A stretch of DNA of 64,000 bases from Marinobacterium rhizophilum DSM 18822 (GTDB lineage Bacteria > Pseudomonadota > Gammaproteobacteria > Pseudomonadales > Balneatricaceae), in assembly GCF_000378045.1 (NCBI RefSeq), contig NZ_KB899090.1, forward strand, positions 62,001 through 126,000, read 5' to 3'. Positions 44,315 to 53,121 of this stretch are shown piece by piece (the stretch's first letter is position 1; the number at the start of each line of letters is the position of its first letter). The notes under the pieces are model-generated. The model saw nothing but the letters and a program-made list of their open reading frames with translations. It had not been told where the DNA came from and made no database searches. The position numbers and the translations under genes are program-made.

Positions 44315-44995
44315 TCAGGCAGGGAACAGGCTGCCATCACGCAATTCAAGCTTGCGATCCATGCGAGAAGCAAGCTCCAGGTCATGGGTCACAACGATAA
44401 AGGACACGCCGGTGCGCCGATTCAGATCATCCATCAGGGCCTGCACTTCGGCGGCCGTGTTGCGATCCAGGTTACCGGTCGGCTCATCCATCAGTACGCA
44501 GGCGGGCTCGGTTACCAGCGCCCTGGCAATGGCCACACGCTGACGCTCTCCCCCGCTGAGCTGGGCCGGCCGATGCTGCAGACGCTTGCCCAAACCCACC
44601 GCCTGCAACACCTTTTCTGCCGCTGCAGCCGCGTCGCGTACCGGCGTGCCGCGAATGAGCAGCGGCATGGCGGTATTTTCCAGCGCATTGAACTCCGGCA
44701 GCAAGTGGTGAAACTGGTACACGAAACCCAGCACCCGGTTACGAATATCGCAACGCTGACGCTCCGTCACGGCAAATAGATCTTCGCCACCAACCTCGAC
44801 ACTGCCATTGCTCGGACGATCAAGACCGCCCAGTATATTCATCAGGGTACTCTTGCCCGAACCAGAGCTGCCGATGATCGCCACCCGCTCTCCGCGCTGA
44901 ATCTGCAGGTGCACGTTATCGAGCACCTGCAGCGTCGTGCTGCCCTCGCTGTACGCCTTGGCGATGCCTTGCGCATTCATCACCCAGTTACTCAT
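44315..44995 (-). CDS. lolD: Lipoprotein-releasing ABC transporter ATPase
   Basis: ATPase (226 residues) powering release of lipoproteins from the inner membrane to LolA. It has Walker A IIGSSGSGKSTLMNILGG near residue 40, the Q-loop VLGFVYQFHHLLPEFNALEN, the signature QLSGGERQRVAIARAL and Walker B CVLMDEPTGNLD. Start ATG 44995 (MSNWVMNAQG) overlaps the lolC stop; an in-frame upstream extension would read far into lolC. It forms an operon with a single permease gene. Confidence 0.95.
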   Translation of the reverse strand: MSNWVMNAQGIAKAYSEGSTTLQVLDNVHLQIQRGERVAIIGSSGSGKSTLMNILGGLDRPSNGSVEVGGEDLFAVTERQRCDIRNRVLGFVYQFHHLLPEFNALENTAMPLLIRGTPVRDAAAAAEKVLQAVGLGKRLQHRPAQLSGGERQRVAIARALVTEPACVLMDEPTGNLDRNTAAEVQALMDDLNRRTGVSFIVVTHDLELASRMDRKLELRDGSLFPA

Positions 44996-46232
44996 AGCGC
45001 AATGCCTCCGCAGGTTCGGTCCGGGACGCGCGCCAGGCCGGATACAGCGTCGCAAGAAAACCGATGGTCAGGGCGGCGCTGCAAATCAGGCCGACATCAT
45101 GCCATTGCAGCTGCGAAGGCAGATAGCTGATGAAGTACACATCGGCGGAGAGAAACTGAATGCCCAGCGCGCGCTCCATCCAGGCCACCAGGTCCGTTAC
45201 GGTCAGCGCCAGCAGGACGCCAAGACCCGTACCCAGCAAGGTGCCAATCGTACCGATAAGGCAGCCCTGCACCATGAAGATGCGCATGATGCGCCCGGAG
45301 CTTGCCCCCAGCGTGCGCAATATGGCGATATCCGCCTTTTTGTCCGTAACCACCATGACCAGGGTCGACACAATATTAAAGGCAGCCACAAACACGATAA
45401 GGAACAACAGGAGGCCGATCATGCGCTTTTCCATCTGAATCGCCTGGAAGAGATTGCCATGGGAGCGCGTCCAGTCACTGACCAGATAGGGACCGTTCAG
45501 GCCCGATGCAATCTGGCGCACCGCGACCGGTGCATCGAACAGATCGTCAAACCGCAGCCGTATGCCATCAACGCCATCGCCCTTGCGCGTAATAACGGCA
45601 GCATCCTCCAGGCTGATATAGGCCAGGTTTGCATCCAGTTCAGCCCCCACCTCGAACACGCCGACGACGGTAAAGCGCTTCATCCGCGGCACCACACCGG
45701 CCACGCTGACCGAAGCCTCCGGCAGCACCAGCGTCACCTTATCGCCGCTGCCCACACCCAGAGAGCGTGCCAGCAAGGCACCCAGCACAATACCAAAGCG
45801 CTCATTGCCAAGTGCAGCAAGGCTACCCTCGCGCATGTGGTCGCCAATGATGGACACCTGATTTTCACGGTCCGGGTCGATCCCCGTCACCTGAACACCG
45901 TGCACACTGCCGCCCTGGGTGAGCATGCCCTGCGCCTGAATATAAGGCGCAGTACCAAGTACACCGGGCTGGCGCGCAATCTCGTTGGCGAGAAGACGCC
46001 AGGACTGCAGCGGCTCGCCGTAGCCGCCAATGGTGGCATGGGGCACCATCCCCAGAATGCGCTGCTTGAGCTCCCGGTCAAATCCGTTCATTACGGACAG
46101 CACCACTATCAGCGCGGCGACACCCAGCATCAGCCCAAGCATCGATACCAGGGAGATAAAGGAAATAAAATGATTGCTACGTTTGGCGCCGGTATAACGC
46201 AGGCCAACGTAAAGAGAGAATGGTCTGAACAT
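44988..46232 (-). CDS. lolC: Lipoprotein-releasing ABC transporter permease (LolC/E family)
   Basis: A 414-residue permease with a membrane segment at residues 25-50 (SLVSMLGLMLGVAALIVVLS), a large periplasmic domain and three C-terminal membrane segments (LLFLIVFVAAFNIVSTLVMV onward). The N-terminus PFSLYVGLRYTGAKRSNHFI is typical of LolC/LolE. The gene is followed only by lolD; no second permease gene adjoins it. It may therefore work as a homodimer (LolF-type) or pair with a distant LolE. It diverges from the PilZ gene. Confidence 0.93.
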   Translation of the reverse strand: MFRPFSLYVGLRYTGAKRSNHFISFISLVSMLGLMLGVAALIVVLSVMNGFDRELKQRILGMVPHATIGGYGEPLQSWRLLANEIARQPGVLGTAPYIQAQGMLTQGGSVHGVQVTGIDPDRENQVSIIGDHMREGSLAALGNERFGIVLGALLARSLGVGSGDKVTLVLPEASVSVAGVVPRMKRFTVVGVFEVGAELDANLAYISLEDAAVITRKGDGVDGIRLRFDDLFDAPVAVRQIASGLNGPYLVSDWTRSHGNLFQAIQMEKRMIGLLLFLIVFVAAFNIVSTLVMVVTDKKADIAILRTLGASSGRIMRIFMVQGCLIGTIGTLLGTGLGVLLALTVTDLVAWMERALGIQFLSADVYFISYLPSQLQWHDVGLICSAALTIGFLATLYPAWRASRTEPAEALRYE

Positions 46233-46329
46233 GCGCGGGATTAAACCACAGCGAGGGGATTTACTCTAACAAAATCAGCGTAATGTTGTTATTCTCGTTA
46301 TCAGAAAAAGAACCTCAGGAGAGACGTCA

Positions 46330-46896
46330 ATGGAGCAGGATCGGCGCCAGTTCTACCGCATCGAGCACCAGGTCGCCATTGAATACAAGCTGGTACCCGA
46401 AGCCGATGTCATGACCAGCAATCGCCCCTACCAATTCGACGTTTCCCGCCACTTTCTCCTGCTTAGCGAACTGCGGGCCATGGATACCGATACCGGGCAC
46501 CTGCTGCGCAAGATCAGTGAAAATCAACCCGAAGTTTCAGCCTATCTGAAGCTGCTGGACAACAAGATCAACCGTATAGCCCGCAGCCTGGTGTCGGAGG
46601 AAATGCAGGATTCCGGCGCGCTGCGCATGCGCAACATCAGCCTCAGCGAAGGCGGTCTGTCTTTCGACTGCAATGACGCCCTGCCACAGGGACAGTACCT
46701 GGCCCTGAAGCTGATTTTCCCCGAAACCCTGCTTGGTCTGCTGCTGTACGCCATTGTACAGCGCAGTGAAGCCGTTGACGGGGGCCACAAGATCGGCATT
46801 GAATTTTTCAACATGCCCGAAAGCTGTCGCACCCTCCTGGCGCGCTTTGTTCTTGAAGCCCAGGCACGGGAACGCCAGCTCAACGCCAATGCCTGA
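46330..46896 (+). CDS. PilZ domain protein, probable cyclic-di-GMP effector
   Basis: A 188-residue cytosolic protein. The c-di-GMP-binding Arg motif RRQFYRIEHQ lies at residues 5-14 and the second motif NISLSEGGLSF at about 102-112. They are separated by a ~90-residue, mostly helical insert rather than the usual ~20-30 residues, as in some two-part PilZ proteins. GHKIGIEFFNMPESCRTLLA near the end is the usual closing strand and helix. AGGAGA precedes ATG 46330. Its last codons overlap the next gene's ATG. Confidence 0.85.
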   Translation: MEQDRRQFYRIEHQVAIEYKLVPEADVMTSNRPYQFDVSRHFLLLSELRAMDTDTGHLLRKISENQPEVSAYLKLLDNKINRIARSLVSEEMQDSGALRMRNISLSEGGLSFDCNDALPQGQYLALKLIFPETLLGLLLYAIVQRSEAVDGGHKIGIEFFNMPESCRTLLARFVLEAQARERQLNANA

Positions 46897-47767
46897 TTCA
46901 CACGCACCTTCAGGACAGCCCCTGGCGAGCGAACTGCTGGAGGCATTCGATAACCTGAACCGCAGCCTGGCACAGTTCTGCACCTTGCTGCGTCAGAGCA
47001 ACCGGGCCCTGTGGATTCCGCGCCGCGACAGTGAAAGCAGCATCAGCGAACGGGATTTTGCCTGCAGCCTGATCGCGGATATCTGGTACAGAGATGGTCA
47101 GGATGGGCGCTGCACCCGCAGTCGCCACGGACTGATTGGTGCAGATGAGACAGTACTGGCCAGCGCCCACACACTTAACCAGCATAAAGCCGCCTTTCAG
47201 CAGGCCGCCAGCCGTCTCAACGCTCAGCACCTGCGCGAACTGCCCACGCAACTGGCTCATCGCAGTGCACTGCTGGGCGAGCTGCTCAACAACCAGGGGC
47301 TCGGCCGCATCCACCTCAAGCAGTGTTACCGCCAGGTACCCATACTGGAAAGCACGCCTAGCCGCATCGGCTTCAACTGGTACACCAGTGGGCGCAGCAT
47401 ACGCCGCCTGACAGCAGAAGACGCCATGCAGCTGCTGCTGAAGCTCGACCAAAGCCAGCCCCATGTGCAGATACAACTTGCGCGCCTGTCGCCCCTGAGC
47501 GCAGAAACCCCGCTTGCCCAGCTGCAGACCCAGGTTCCGGTGATGCGCGCCAACATCGCCTGGAAACAGGACCAGGGCTGGATACGCCAGGCACGCAACT
47601 GTCCGCTGCCGTTGCTGTTTCCATTGGCAGAGGATAGCCCCCTGCCGGAACACAACAGACCCGAGCTGGAACCGCCGGCCGGTCGCCAGCGCGCTGAACG
47701 CTCGGACGCGCGTATCGATCCCGAACCCTTTATTCCCAGTCTGCGTATTCACCGTTACCAGCATTAA
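46889..47767 (+). CDS. Tus-like DNA replication terminus site-binding protein
   Basis: A 292-residue protein whose pattern follows E. coli Tus (309 residues) from end to end. It opens LLEAFDNLNRSLAQFCTLL (Tus: RLNTTFRQMEQELAIF). Later come ETVLASAHTLNQHKAAFQ, GRIHLKQCYRQVPILESTPS then RIGFNWYTSGRSIRRL (Tus: LITLNAYRTL, RFGWANKHIIKNL). MRANIAWKQDQGWIRQARNC precedes PLPLLFPL, and the end is PFIPSLRIHRYQH (Tus: RLIIPRLHLYV). Tus blocks replication forks at Ter sites. ATG 46889 overlaps the PilZ stop by eight bases; a longer frame upstream runs antisense-like through the PilZ gene. The assignment rests on recalled Tus sequence and not on a search. Confidence 0.7.
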   Translation: MPDSHAPSGQPLASELLEAFDNLNRSLAQFCTLLRQSNRALWIPRRDSESSISERDFACSLIADIWYRDGQDGRCTRSRHGLIGADETVLASAHTLNQHKAAFQQAASRLNAQHLRELPTQLAHRSALLGELLNNQGLGRIHLKQCYRQVPILESTPSRIGFNWYTSGRSIRRLTAEDAMQLLLKLDQSQPHVQIQLARLSPLSAETPLAQLQTQVPVMRANIAWKQDQGWIRQARNCPLPLLFPLAEDSPLPEHNRPELEPPAGRQRAERSDARIDPEPFIPSLRIHRYQH

Positions 47768-47787
47768 TACTATCCATCAGGCTATCC

Positions 47788-48081
47788 ATGACCCAATCCA
47801 GAACCAAACTGCTACACCATATCGCCACCGCCGCAGGCCTGTTGTTTCTCGGTCTCTGGTACCTGCTGTTCAAGCAACTGGGCATCCTCGACTGGATCGT
47901 TAATCTCGTGCCCCCCTCCCATGCAGGCGCCGGCCTGATGCTCGGCATTGCAACAGTCATGATACCGGGCTTCTTTATCTGGAAACTCTACAACCGCTGG
48001 GTTGAGCGCCGCCTGGACATTCGCGGCCGCTACTATGAAGACAGCTACTATGAACGGCAGCCCGACAAGGACGATGACTGA
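47788..48081 (+). CDS. Small membrane protein, hypothetical
   Basis: A 97-residue protein with two hydrophobic segments (residues about 10-33, IATAAGLLFLGLWYLLFKQL, and 46-66, GAGLMLGIATVMIPGFFIW) and a strongly charged, Tyr-rich C-terminus (RGRYYEDSYYERQPDKDDD). It begins 20 bases after the Tus-like gene and could share its transcript. I do not recognise the family. Confidence 0.6.
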   Translation: MTQSRTKLLHHIATAAGLLFLGLWYLLFKQLGILDWIVNLVPPSHAGAGLMLGIATVMIPGFFIWKLYNRWVERRLDIRGRYYEDSYYERQPDKDDD

Positions 48082-48219
48082 CAAGCCCTCTGATACGGGT
48101 CACCACTGACCAGGCATTCAGCGTCGAACGATCAAGTCGACTACACTTAATGCTCGCACTCTGACTCAACATGGAATCCACTCAGATTGTCACTGCGCCC
48201 AGCGCAATAACAGGAAGTT

Positions 48220-49974
48220 ATGAACGCCAGAACCCGCGTGTTCAGCAATCCCCCGACTGCACTTTCACGCCACGACAATGTGGGCGGCAGCGGCGAGGGT
48301 CCGGCGCCCCCCAGGCTGCTCAGCTGGATACAGCAACACCATAAACAGATCCGTCTCGCGGCCGCCCCGCTCCTGCTACTGCTCATCGCTGCCGTCTGCG
48401 GCCTCGTCTACCTGACCGGCGGTATCAAATATGTCTACGCACACTCCATGTATCTGGTGATCGTGCTGGGTGGCTTCATTTATGGCATACCTGGCGGCGC
48501 CATCACAGGCGCCCTGGCCGGGCTGGTGCTGGGACCACTGATGCCCATTGATGTCAGCACTGGCGAGGCACAGAAAACCCTCAACTGGCTGTACCGCAGT
48601 GGCTTTTTTATCCTTGCAGGCGTGTTCTGCGGCACCGCAAGAGACTGCGTGCAGCGCTATCTGAACCACATCCAGTGGCTCATGCACCACGACAGCTCCA
48701 GTGAACTGGCCAACCGCCCGGCACTGATCGCCCGCCTTAACGCTACGAGATATAGCGAGCAGCACATCAAACGCGGCTACCTGGCAGTGATCTCCGTGGA
48801 AAACATGCAGGAAATGGAATCCGCATACGGCCCGGGCGTCAGCGATGAAATCATCCGGCAACTGTCCAGGCGCCTGAAGAGCCTGGAAAATAGCGATATT
48901 GAGCCCTACCGGATCAATGCCCATCAGCTGGCGATCACCCTGACCGCAATATCGGAGCGTGGCATTGAAAAGCGTCTGACCCAGTTGAGCGACACGTTCA
49001 GCCTGCCGTTTCGTTTTGACACACTGTCCATTCATGGTGATATCAGTACAGGCTATACTCCGCTTGCAAACCGGGATGATAAGCCCGAAACCTGCCTGCG
49101 GCAGGCCGAAATAGCACTGCGCCGCGCCTCCGAACGATCCCAGCGCTGGGTTCGCTTTACCCCCGAGCTGGATGCCGCCGACAATCAGGACACCCTCGAG
49201 CTGCTGGCTGAACTGAAGACAGCCCTGACCTCCAACCAGCTGATGCTGCACTACCAGCCAAAAATCTGCCTGCTGAGCAATGCTATCCTCGGCGCGGAAG
49301 CACTGATGCGATGGCAGCACCCCGAACGCGGCTTCATCCCGCCGGGTCGATTCATTCCCCGCGCCGAACACAGCACCTTGATAGACCAGCTGACTGCCTG
49401 GGCCATCGACAGCGCCCTGACCCAGATTGCTCTCTGGCATGCCAAGGGCATGAAGCTAAGCGTGGCGGTGAACATATCCACCCGCAACCTGCTGGATCCC
49501 AATTTTGTCGATACCGTGCTGGCACTGCTGGAAAAGCATCAGGTCGACGGCGCCCTGCTGGAACTCGAAATCACCGAAGGGGCCTTCATGCTCGATATTG
49601 ATCACACCGTTCGCGAACTGACACGCCTGTCCAACGCCAACATCACCCTGTCCATTGATGATTTCGGCACAGGCTATTCGTCCCTGCAATACCTGGATGC
49701 GCTGCCGGTCTCCATAATCAAGGTTGACCAGTCGCTCATAAAGTCCCTGTCTAAAACCTCGGCCTCATCCCATATCGTCAAGGCGGCGGTGGACATGGCC
49801 CACAACCTCGGCATGCAGGTGGTCGCCGAAGGCGTAGAAACGAAAACGGCCTATGATCTGCTGGCAGACTACGGCTGTGATATTGCCCAGGGCTATTTTA
49901 TTGCCCGCCCCCTCACTGCCGCCGACTTCACCCACTGGCACGAAAGCCGCAAGGGATATTTTCACCCTAACTGA
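48220..49974 (+). CDS. Membrane EAL-domain c-di-GMP phosphodiesterase with degenerate GGDEF
   Basis: A 584-residue sensor/effector. Three hydrophobic segments lie at about 48-140. A GGDEF-like domain follows (about 160-310) whose active motif is degenerate (RINAHQLAIT), so no cyclase activity is expected. The EAL domain (about 325-575) keeps GAEALMRWQHP, NISTRNL, LELEITEGAF, IDDFGTGYSS, KVDQSLI, VAEGVET and QGYFIARP, all needed for c-di-GMP hydrolysis. It lies close to the PilZ effector gene, suggesting a shared c-di-GMP circuit. Confidence 0.9.
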   Translation: MNARTRVFSNPPTALSRHDNVGGSGEGPAPPRLLSWIQQHHKQIRLAAAPLLLLLIAAVCGLVYLTGGIKYVYAHSMYLVIVLGGFIYGIPGGAITGALAGLVLGPLMPIDVSTGEAQKTLNWLYRSGFFILAGVFCGTARDCVQRYLNHIQWLMHHDSSSELANRPALIARLNATRYSEQHIKRGYLAVISVENMQEMESAYGPGVSDEIIRQLSRRLKSLENSDIEPYRINAHQLAITLTAISERGIEKRLTQLSDTFSLPFRFDTLSIHGDISTGYTPLANRDDKPETCLRQAEIALRRASERSQRWVRFTPELDAADNQDTLELLAELKTALTSNQLMLHYQPKICLLSNAILGAEALMRWQHPERGFIPPGRFIPRAEHSTLIDQLTAWAIDSALTQIALWHAKGMKLSVAVNISTRNLLDPNFVDTVLALLEKHQVDGALLELEITEGAFMLDIDHTVRELTRLSNANITLSIDDFGTGYSSLQYLDALPVSIIKVDQSLIKSLSKTSASSHIVKAAVDMAHNLGMQVVAEGVETKTAYDLLADYGCDIAQGYFIARPLTAADFTHWHESRKGYFHPN

Positions 49975-50127
49975 TCAGGGGATCACCGTTATAAAACCCC
50001 GATGCCGATCGACGCCAGGTGCTACAATGTTCCGCAATACAACCGCCAAGCGATCCTGATGAAAAACGGCACCAATGAGCATGCCGCCATCTTTATTCTT
50101 GAGCGCGACAAGGACAAAATTCATTCG

Positions 50128-50361
50128 ATGAACCATCCGCAACCCAATAACCCGCTGCACGGCATTACCCTGGAACAGGTCGTCACCCGACTGGTTGAAC
50201 ACTACGGCTGGAGTGAACTGGGCGATCGTATCGATATTCGCTGCTTCACCCAGGACCCCTCAATCAAGTCGAGTCTCAAGTTTCTGCGCCGCACCCCCTG
50301 GGCCCGCAAGAAAGTCGAAGACCTCTATATTGCCATCCTGTCCGACAGCCCTCCCCGCTGA
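50128..50361 (+). CDS. VF530-like (DUF2132) DNA-binding protein
   Basis: A 77-residue protein recognised as VF530/DUF2132: [40 protein letters not shown] and [14 protein letters not shown]. The family has a small helical fold with reported DNA binding; its cellular role is unclear. I chose ATG 50128 as it gives the family's usual N-terminus; the frame extends back to 50002 with two further Met codons but unfamiliar residues. Confidence 0.85.
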   Translation: MNHPQPNNPLHGITLEQVVTRLVEHYGWSELGDRIDIRCFTQDPSIKSSLKFLRRTPWARKKVEDLYIAILSDSPPR

Positions 50362-50401
50362 GGGTCTCGTCACAGCCGGGCCTGATCGCCCGCAGGATGT
50401 T

Positions 50402-50704
50402 ATGTCACGTGCGAACACTCCCATCGATCAGCCCAACCTGGATTCCAGTTTAATGGCAAGCAAATCATTTATTTTACAGCGCATCTGTATCTATGCCGGG
50501 ACCACCTTCGACCCCGACGTCGATCTCAAGGTCAGGGAAGTCCTGCGTGACAAGTTCAACATCTCCCTGCCCCAGCGCCGCTCACTGGAGGAATCCATGA
50601 TGGCCCTGGCAACCCGGCCCGAGATCATTGGCCTCATCATGGAATACCGCGCCCTGACGGCGAGCAAAAACAAGGCGAAAGCGATTAATGCGCAAAGAAC
50701 GTGA
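50402..50704 (+). CDS. Conserved-looking small protein, hypothetical
   Basis: A 100-residue soluble protein. After a variable lead, the core SKSFILQRICIYAGTTFDPD and VREVLRDKFNISLPQRRSLE looks like a compact alpha/beta domain, ending in a basic tail. I do not recognise a named family. ATG 50453 is an alternative start that would trim the lead. Its end overlaps the start of the exonuclease gene by 17 bases, implying coupling. Confidence 0.6.
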   Translation: MSRANTPIDQPNLDSSLMASKSFILQRICIYAGTTFDPDVDLKVREVLRDKFNISLPQRRSLEESMMALATRPEIIGLIMEYRALTASKNKAKAINAQRT

Positions 50705-51332
50705 AGCGCCCGCAAAGGCAGACATTGCCCTGCTCGAGCCTTTTGAGGGACTGAGCCTGGCACAGATCAGGGTGCCCCGTAGCCGCGAGGAGTTCCTCGC
50801 CGCCACACAGGACCTGCTGCAATGCCGCTTTATTGGCTTTGATACCGAGTCCAAACCCACCTTTGAAAAAGGCGAAACCTCACGCGGCCCCCATATCGTG
50901 CAGCTCACCACGCTCAATCATGCCTATATTTTTCAGCTGTGGCGTGATCACTGCTGCGAATCCCTGTGCCGGATTCTGCAGTCGGCGGACACCGTCAAGG
51001 TTGGCTTCGGACTGCGTTCAGATCGCAGCCATATCCGCCGCCGACTCGGCATCAGCCCCAATGCATTGCTGGACATGAACCAGGTTTTTCGCAAGCAGGG
51101 CTATCGTCGCGAGCTGGGCGTAAAGGCGGCTATCGCCCTGCTGCTGCGGCAAAAATTTCACAAATCGAAATCCGTTGCGATGTCCAACTGGGCGCTGCCG
51201 GAACTGAAAGACAATCAGCTGCTCTACGCTGGCAACGATGCATATGCCGCACGGGTAGTACTGGAATTACTCCAGGTGAAAGAGGACGCTCTGCCGGTCA
51301 GTTATGCGCACGATGCAACACCCGCCGGGTAA
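50688..51332 (+). CDS. 3'-5' exonuclease domain protein (RNase D-like DEDDy)
   Basis: A 214-residue protein made of a DEDDy exonuclease domain alone. Exo I is FIGFDTESKPTF near residue 49-60, Exo II includes VKVGFGLRSDRSHIRRRLG near 105, and Exo III is LLYAGNDAYAARVVLELL near 182 with Tyr-x3-Asp. It lacks the HRDC domains of ribonuclease D. It probably trims RNA or DNA 3' ends. It overlaps the preceding small gene and converges with sthA. Confidence 0.88.
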   Translation: MRKEREAPAKADIALLEPFEGLSLAQIRVPRSREEFLAATQDLLQCRFIGFDTESKPTFEKGETSRGPHIVQLTTLNHAYIFQLWRDHCCESLCRILQSADTVKVGFGLRSDRSHIRRRLGISPNALLDMNQVFRKQGYRRELGVKAAIALLLRQKFHKSKSVAMSNWALPELKDNQLLYAGNDAYAARVVLELLQVKEDALPVSYAHDATPAG

Positions 51333-51418
51333 ACGAAAAAATCAGGGAAAGGACCAGTCGCCATCACCGGCCCCAACCACAGGCCAGGGCGACCCGTGGT
51401 GAGACGCAGAACCGTCGC

Positions 51419-52819
51419 TTAGATGTTGGAAATCCGGTTCAATCCGGATATGGCTGCAACACGGTAGGCTTCCGCCATCGTCGGGTAGTTGAACGTCGTA
51501 TTGATAAAGTACTTCAGGGTGTTGGCTTCGCCCTTCTGCGCCATGATCGCCTGGCCGATATGGACGATCTCCGCCGCATGGTCGCCAAAGCAATGAATGC
51601 CCAGAATCTCAAGCGTATCGCGGTTAAACAACACCTTGAGCATACCCACCGTCTGACCCGAAATCTGCGCCCGGGCGGTATCCTTGAAGAAGGCCTGACC
51701 CACCTCATACGGCACGCATTCCGCTGTCAGCTCTTCCTCGGTTTTACCCAGCGAACTGATTTCCGGCAGCGTATAGATGCCGGTCGGCACTTCATTGATA
51801 TAACGGAAATCCTCAGCGCTGAGCAGGTCGGCCGCCGCCGAGCGCCCCTGGTCCAGCGCCGCCGACGCAAGACTTGGCCAGCCCACGACGTCACCGGCGG
51901 CATAAACGCCTTCGCAGCCGGTACGGTAATGGTCATCCACCTCCAGCTGGCCACGACTGTTGGGCACAAGACCAATATTCTCCAGCCCCAGGGAGTCCGT
52001 ATTGCCGGTACGGCCGTTACACCACAGGAAGGCATCTGAATGAATGCGCTTGCCGGACTTGAGCGTCATGATCACCCCGCCCTGGTCCGCCACCACAGAC
52101 TCATAATCCTCGTTATGACGAATCTTCACGGCGTTGTTGCGCAGGTGGTAACTCAACGCATCCGATATTTCGCCATCAAGGAACGACAGCAGGCGGTCCC
52201 GCTGGTCGATCAGATCCACCTTTACACCCAGGCCTGCAAAAATGGATGCGTATTCACAACCGATAACACCGGCACCGTAAATAACCAGGGTTCGGGGCGT
52301 GTGGCTTAGCTTGAGAATCGTATCCGAGTTGTAGATACGCGGATGTGTAAAATCGATATCCGCCGGGCAGTATGGGCGCGAGCCGGTCGCAATCACCACA
52401 TTGCGCGCACGCAATGTTTCATCGCCATTAGCGGTCCCACGCACGACGATAGTATTTTTGTCGGTGAATTCGGCCCGGCCAAAAAACACATCCACACGGT
52501 TGCGTGCATAAAAATTCGTGCGCAGCATGACCTGATTGGCAATGACTTTTTCGGCGCGGTTCAGCACGATTGGAAACGAGAACCAGCGTGGCTCACCAAT
52601 ATCACGGAACATGGGGTTGGTATTGAATTCGATAATCTGCTTCACGGAATGACGCAGCGCCTTGGAAGGAATCGTGCCCTTGTGTGTGCAGTTGCCACCC
52701 ACCAGGTCCTGCTCCTCGATCACCGCAACGCGACGCCCCTTCTTGACCGAATTCATCGCCGCACCCTCGCCCGCAGGCCCGGATCCAATCACAATGACGT
52801 CATAGTCATACACTGCCAT
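51419..52819 (-). CDS. sthA: Soluble pyridine nucleotide transhydrogenase
   Basis: Flavoprotein (466 residues, the same as in E. coli) that reduces NAD+ with NADPH. The FAD motif is [20 protein letters not shown] at the N-terminus; [16 protein letters not shown] keeps only one of the two redox cysteines of dihydrolipoamide dehydrogenases, as expected for SthA. The NAD(P) motif is [20 protein letters not shown]. Start ATG 52819 has AAGGGGA before it; an upstream in-frame extension is unfamiliar. It lies downstream of the nqr cluster, linking NADH supply and use. Confidence 0.96.
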   Translation of the reverse strand: MAVYDYDVIVIGSGPAGEGAAMNSVKKGRRVAVIEEQDLVGGNCTHKGTIPSKALRHSVKQIIEFNTNPMFRDIGEPRWFSFPIVLNRAEKVIANQVMLRTNFYARNRVDVFFGRAEFTDKNTIVVRGTANGDETLRARNVVIATGSRPYCPADIDFTHPRIYNSDTILKLSHTPRTLVIYGAGVIGCEYASIFAGLGVKVDLIDQRDRLLSFLDGEISDALSYHLRNNAVKIRHNEDYESVVADQGGVIMTLKSGKRIHSDAFLWCNGRTGNTDSLGLENIGLVPNSRGQLEVDDHYRTGCEGVYAAGDVVGWPSLASAALDQGRSAAADLLSAEDFRYINEVPTGIYTLPEISSLGKTEEELTAECVPYEVGQAFFKDTARAQISGQTVGMLKVLFNRDTLEILGIHCFGDHAAEIVHIGQAIMAQKGEANTLKYFINTTFNYPTMAEAYRVAAISGLNRISNI

Positions 52820-52875
52820 TCGCTTCCCCTTCGTATCTTGAGATAACACCACTGTGGGCGAAAAGAGGTCCCGGC

Positions 52876-53112
52876 CTACGCCTTGACCTCATACGCCAGA
52901 GCCGCCGGAGTCTGCGCCCGGTCGACCGTTTTTTTCTGTTCTTCGTCGCACTTGTTCGGATTACCGCCGCAAATATCGCAGACGGTTTCCACGCCCATGG
53001 CGCCCATGCCGCCACAGGACCCCTTGATAGGCTGACGCCCCAGCAGCACGCCGACCGACATGGCCAGAATCACGCCACCAAGAACCACAAAGGTCAAAAT
53101 CAAAATATCCAT
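52876..53112 (-). CDS. nqrM: Na+-NQR maturation protein NqrM
   Basis: A 78-residue protein with one membrane helix ([20 protein letters not shown]) followed by a Cys-rich motif, [21 protein letters not shown] and a fourth Cys in NKCDEE (here split: the first Cys near 33, then 44, 47 and 54). NqrM helps deliver iron to the Na+-translocating NADH:quinone reductase. It follows apbE by nine bases, the standard position. Confidence 0.94.
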   Translation of the reverse strand: MDILILTFVVLGGVILAMSVGVLLGRQPIKGSCGGMGAMGVETVCDICGGNPNKCDEEQKKTVDRAQTPAALAYEVKA

Positions 53113-53121
53113 CAGAACACC

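Noticed and set aside
46283-46293. ATGTTGTTATT just upstream of the PilZ/Tus-like pair, resembling part of an E. coli Ter site
   Set aside because: It matches 9 of 11 core positions but lacks the invariant C that locks Tus, and about 15 such matches are expected by chance in 64 kb on both strands.
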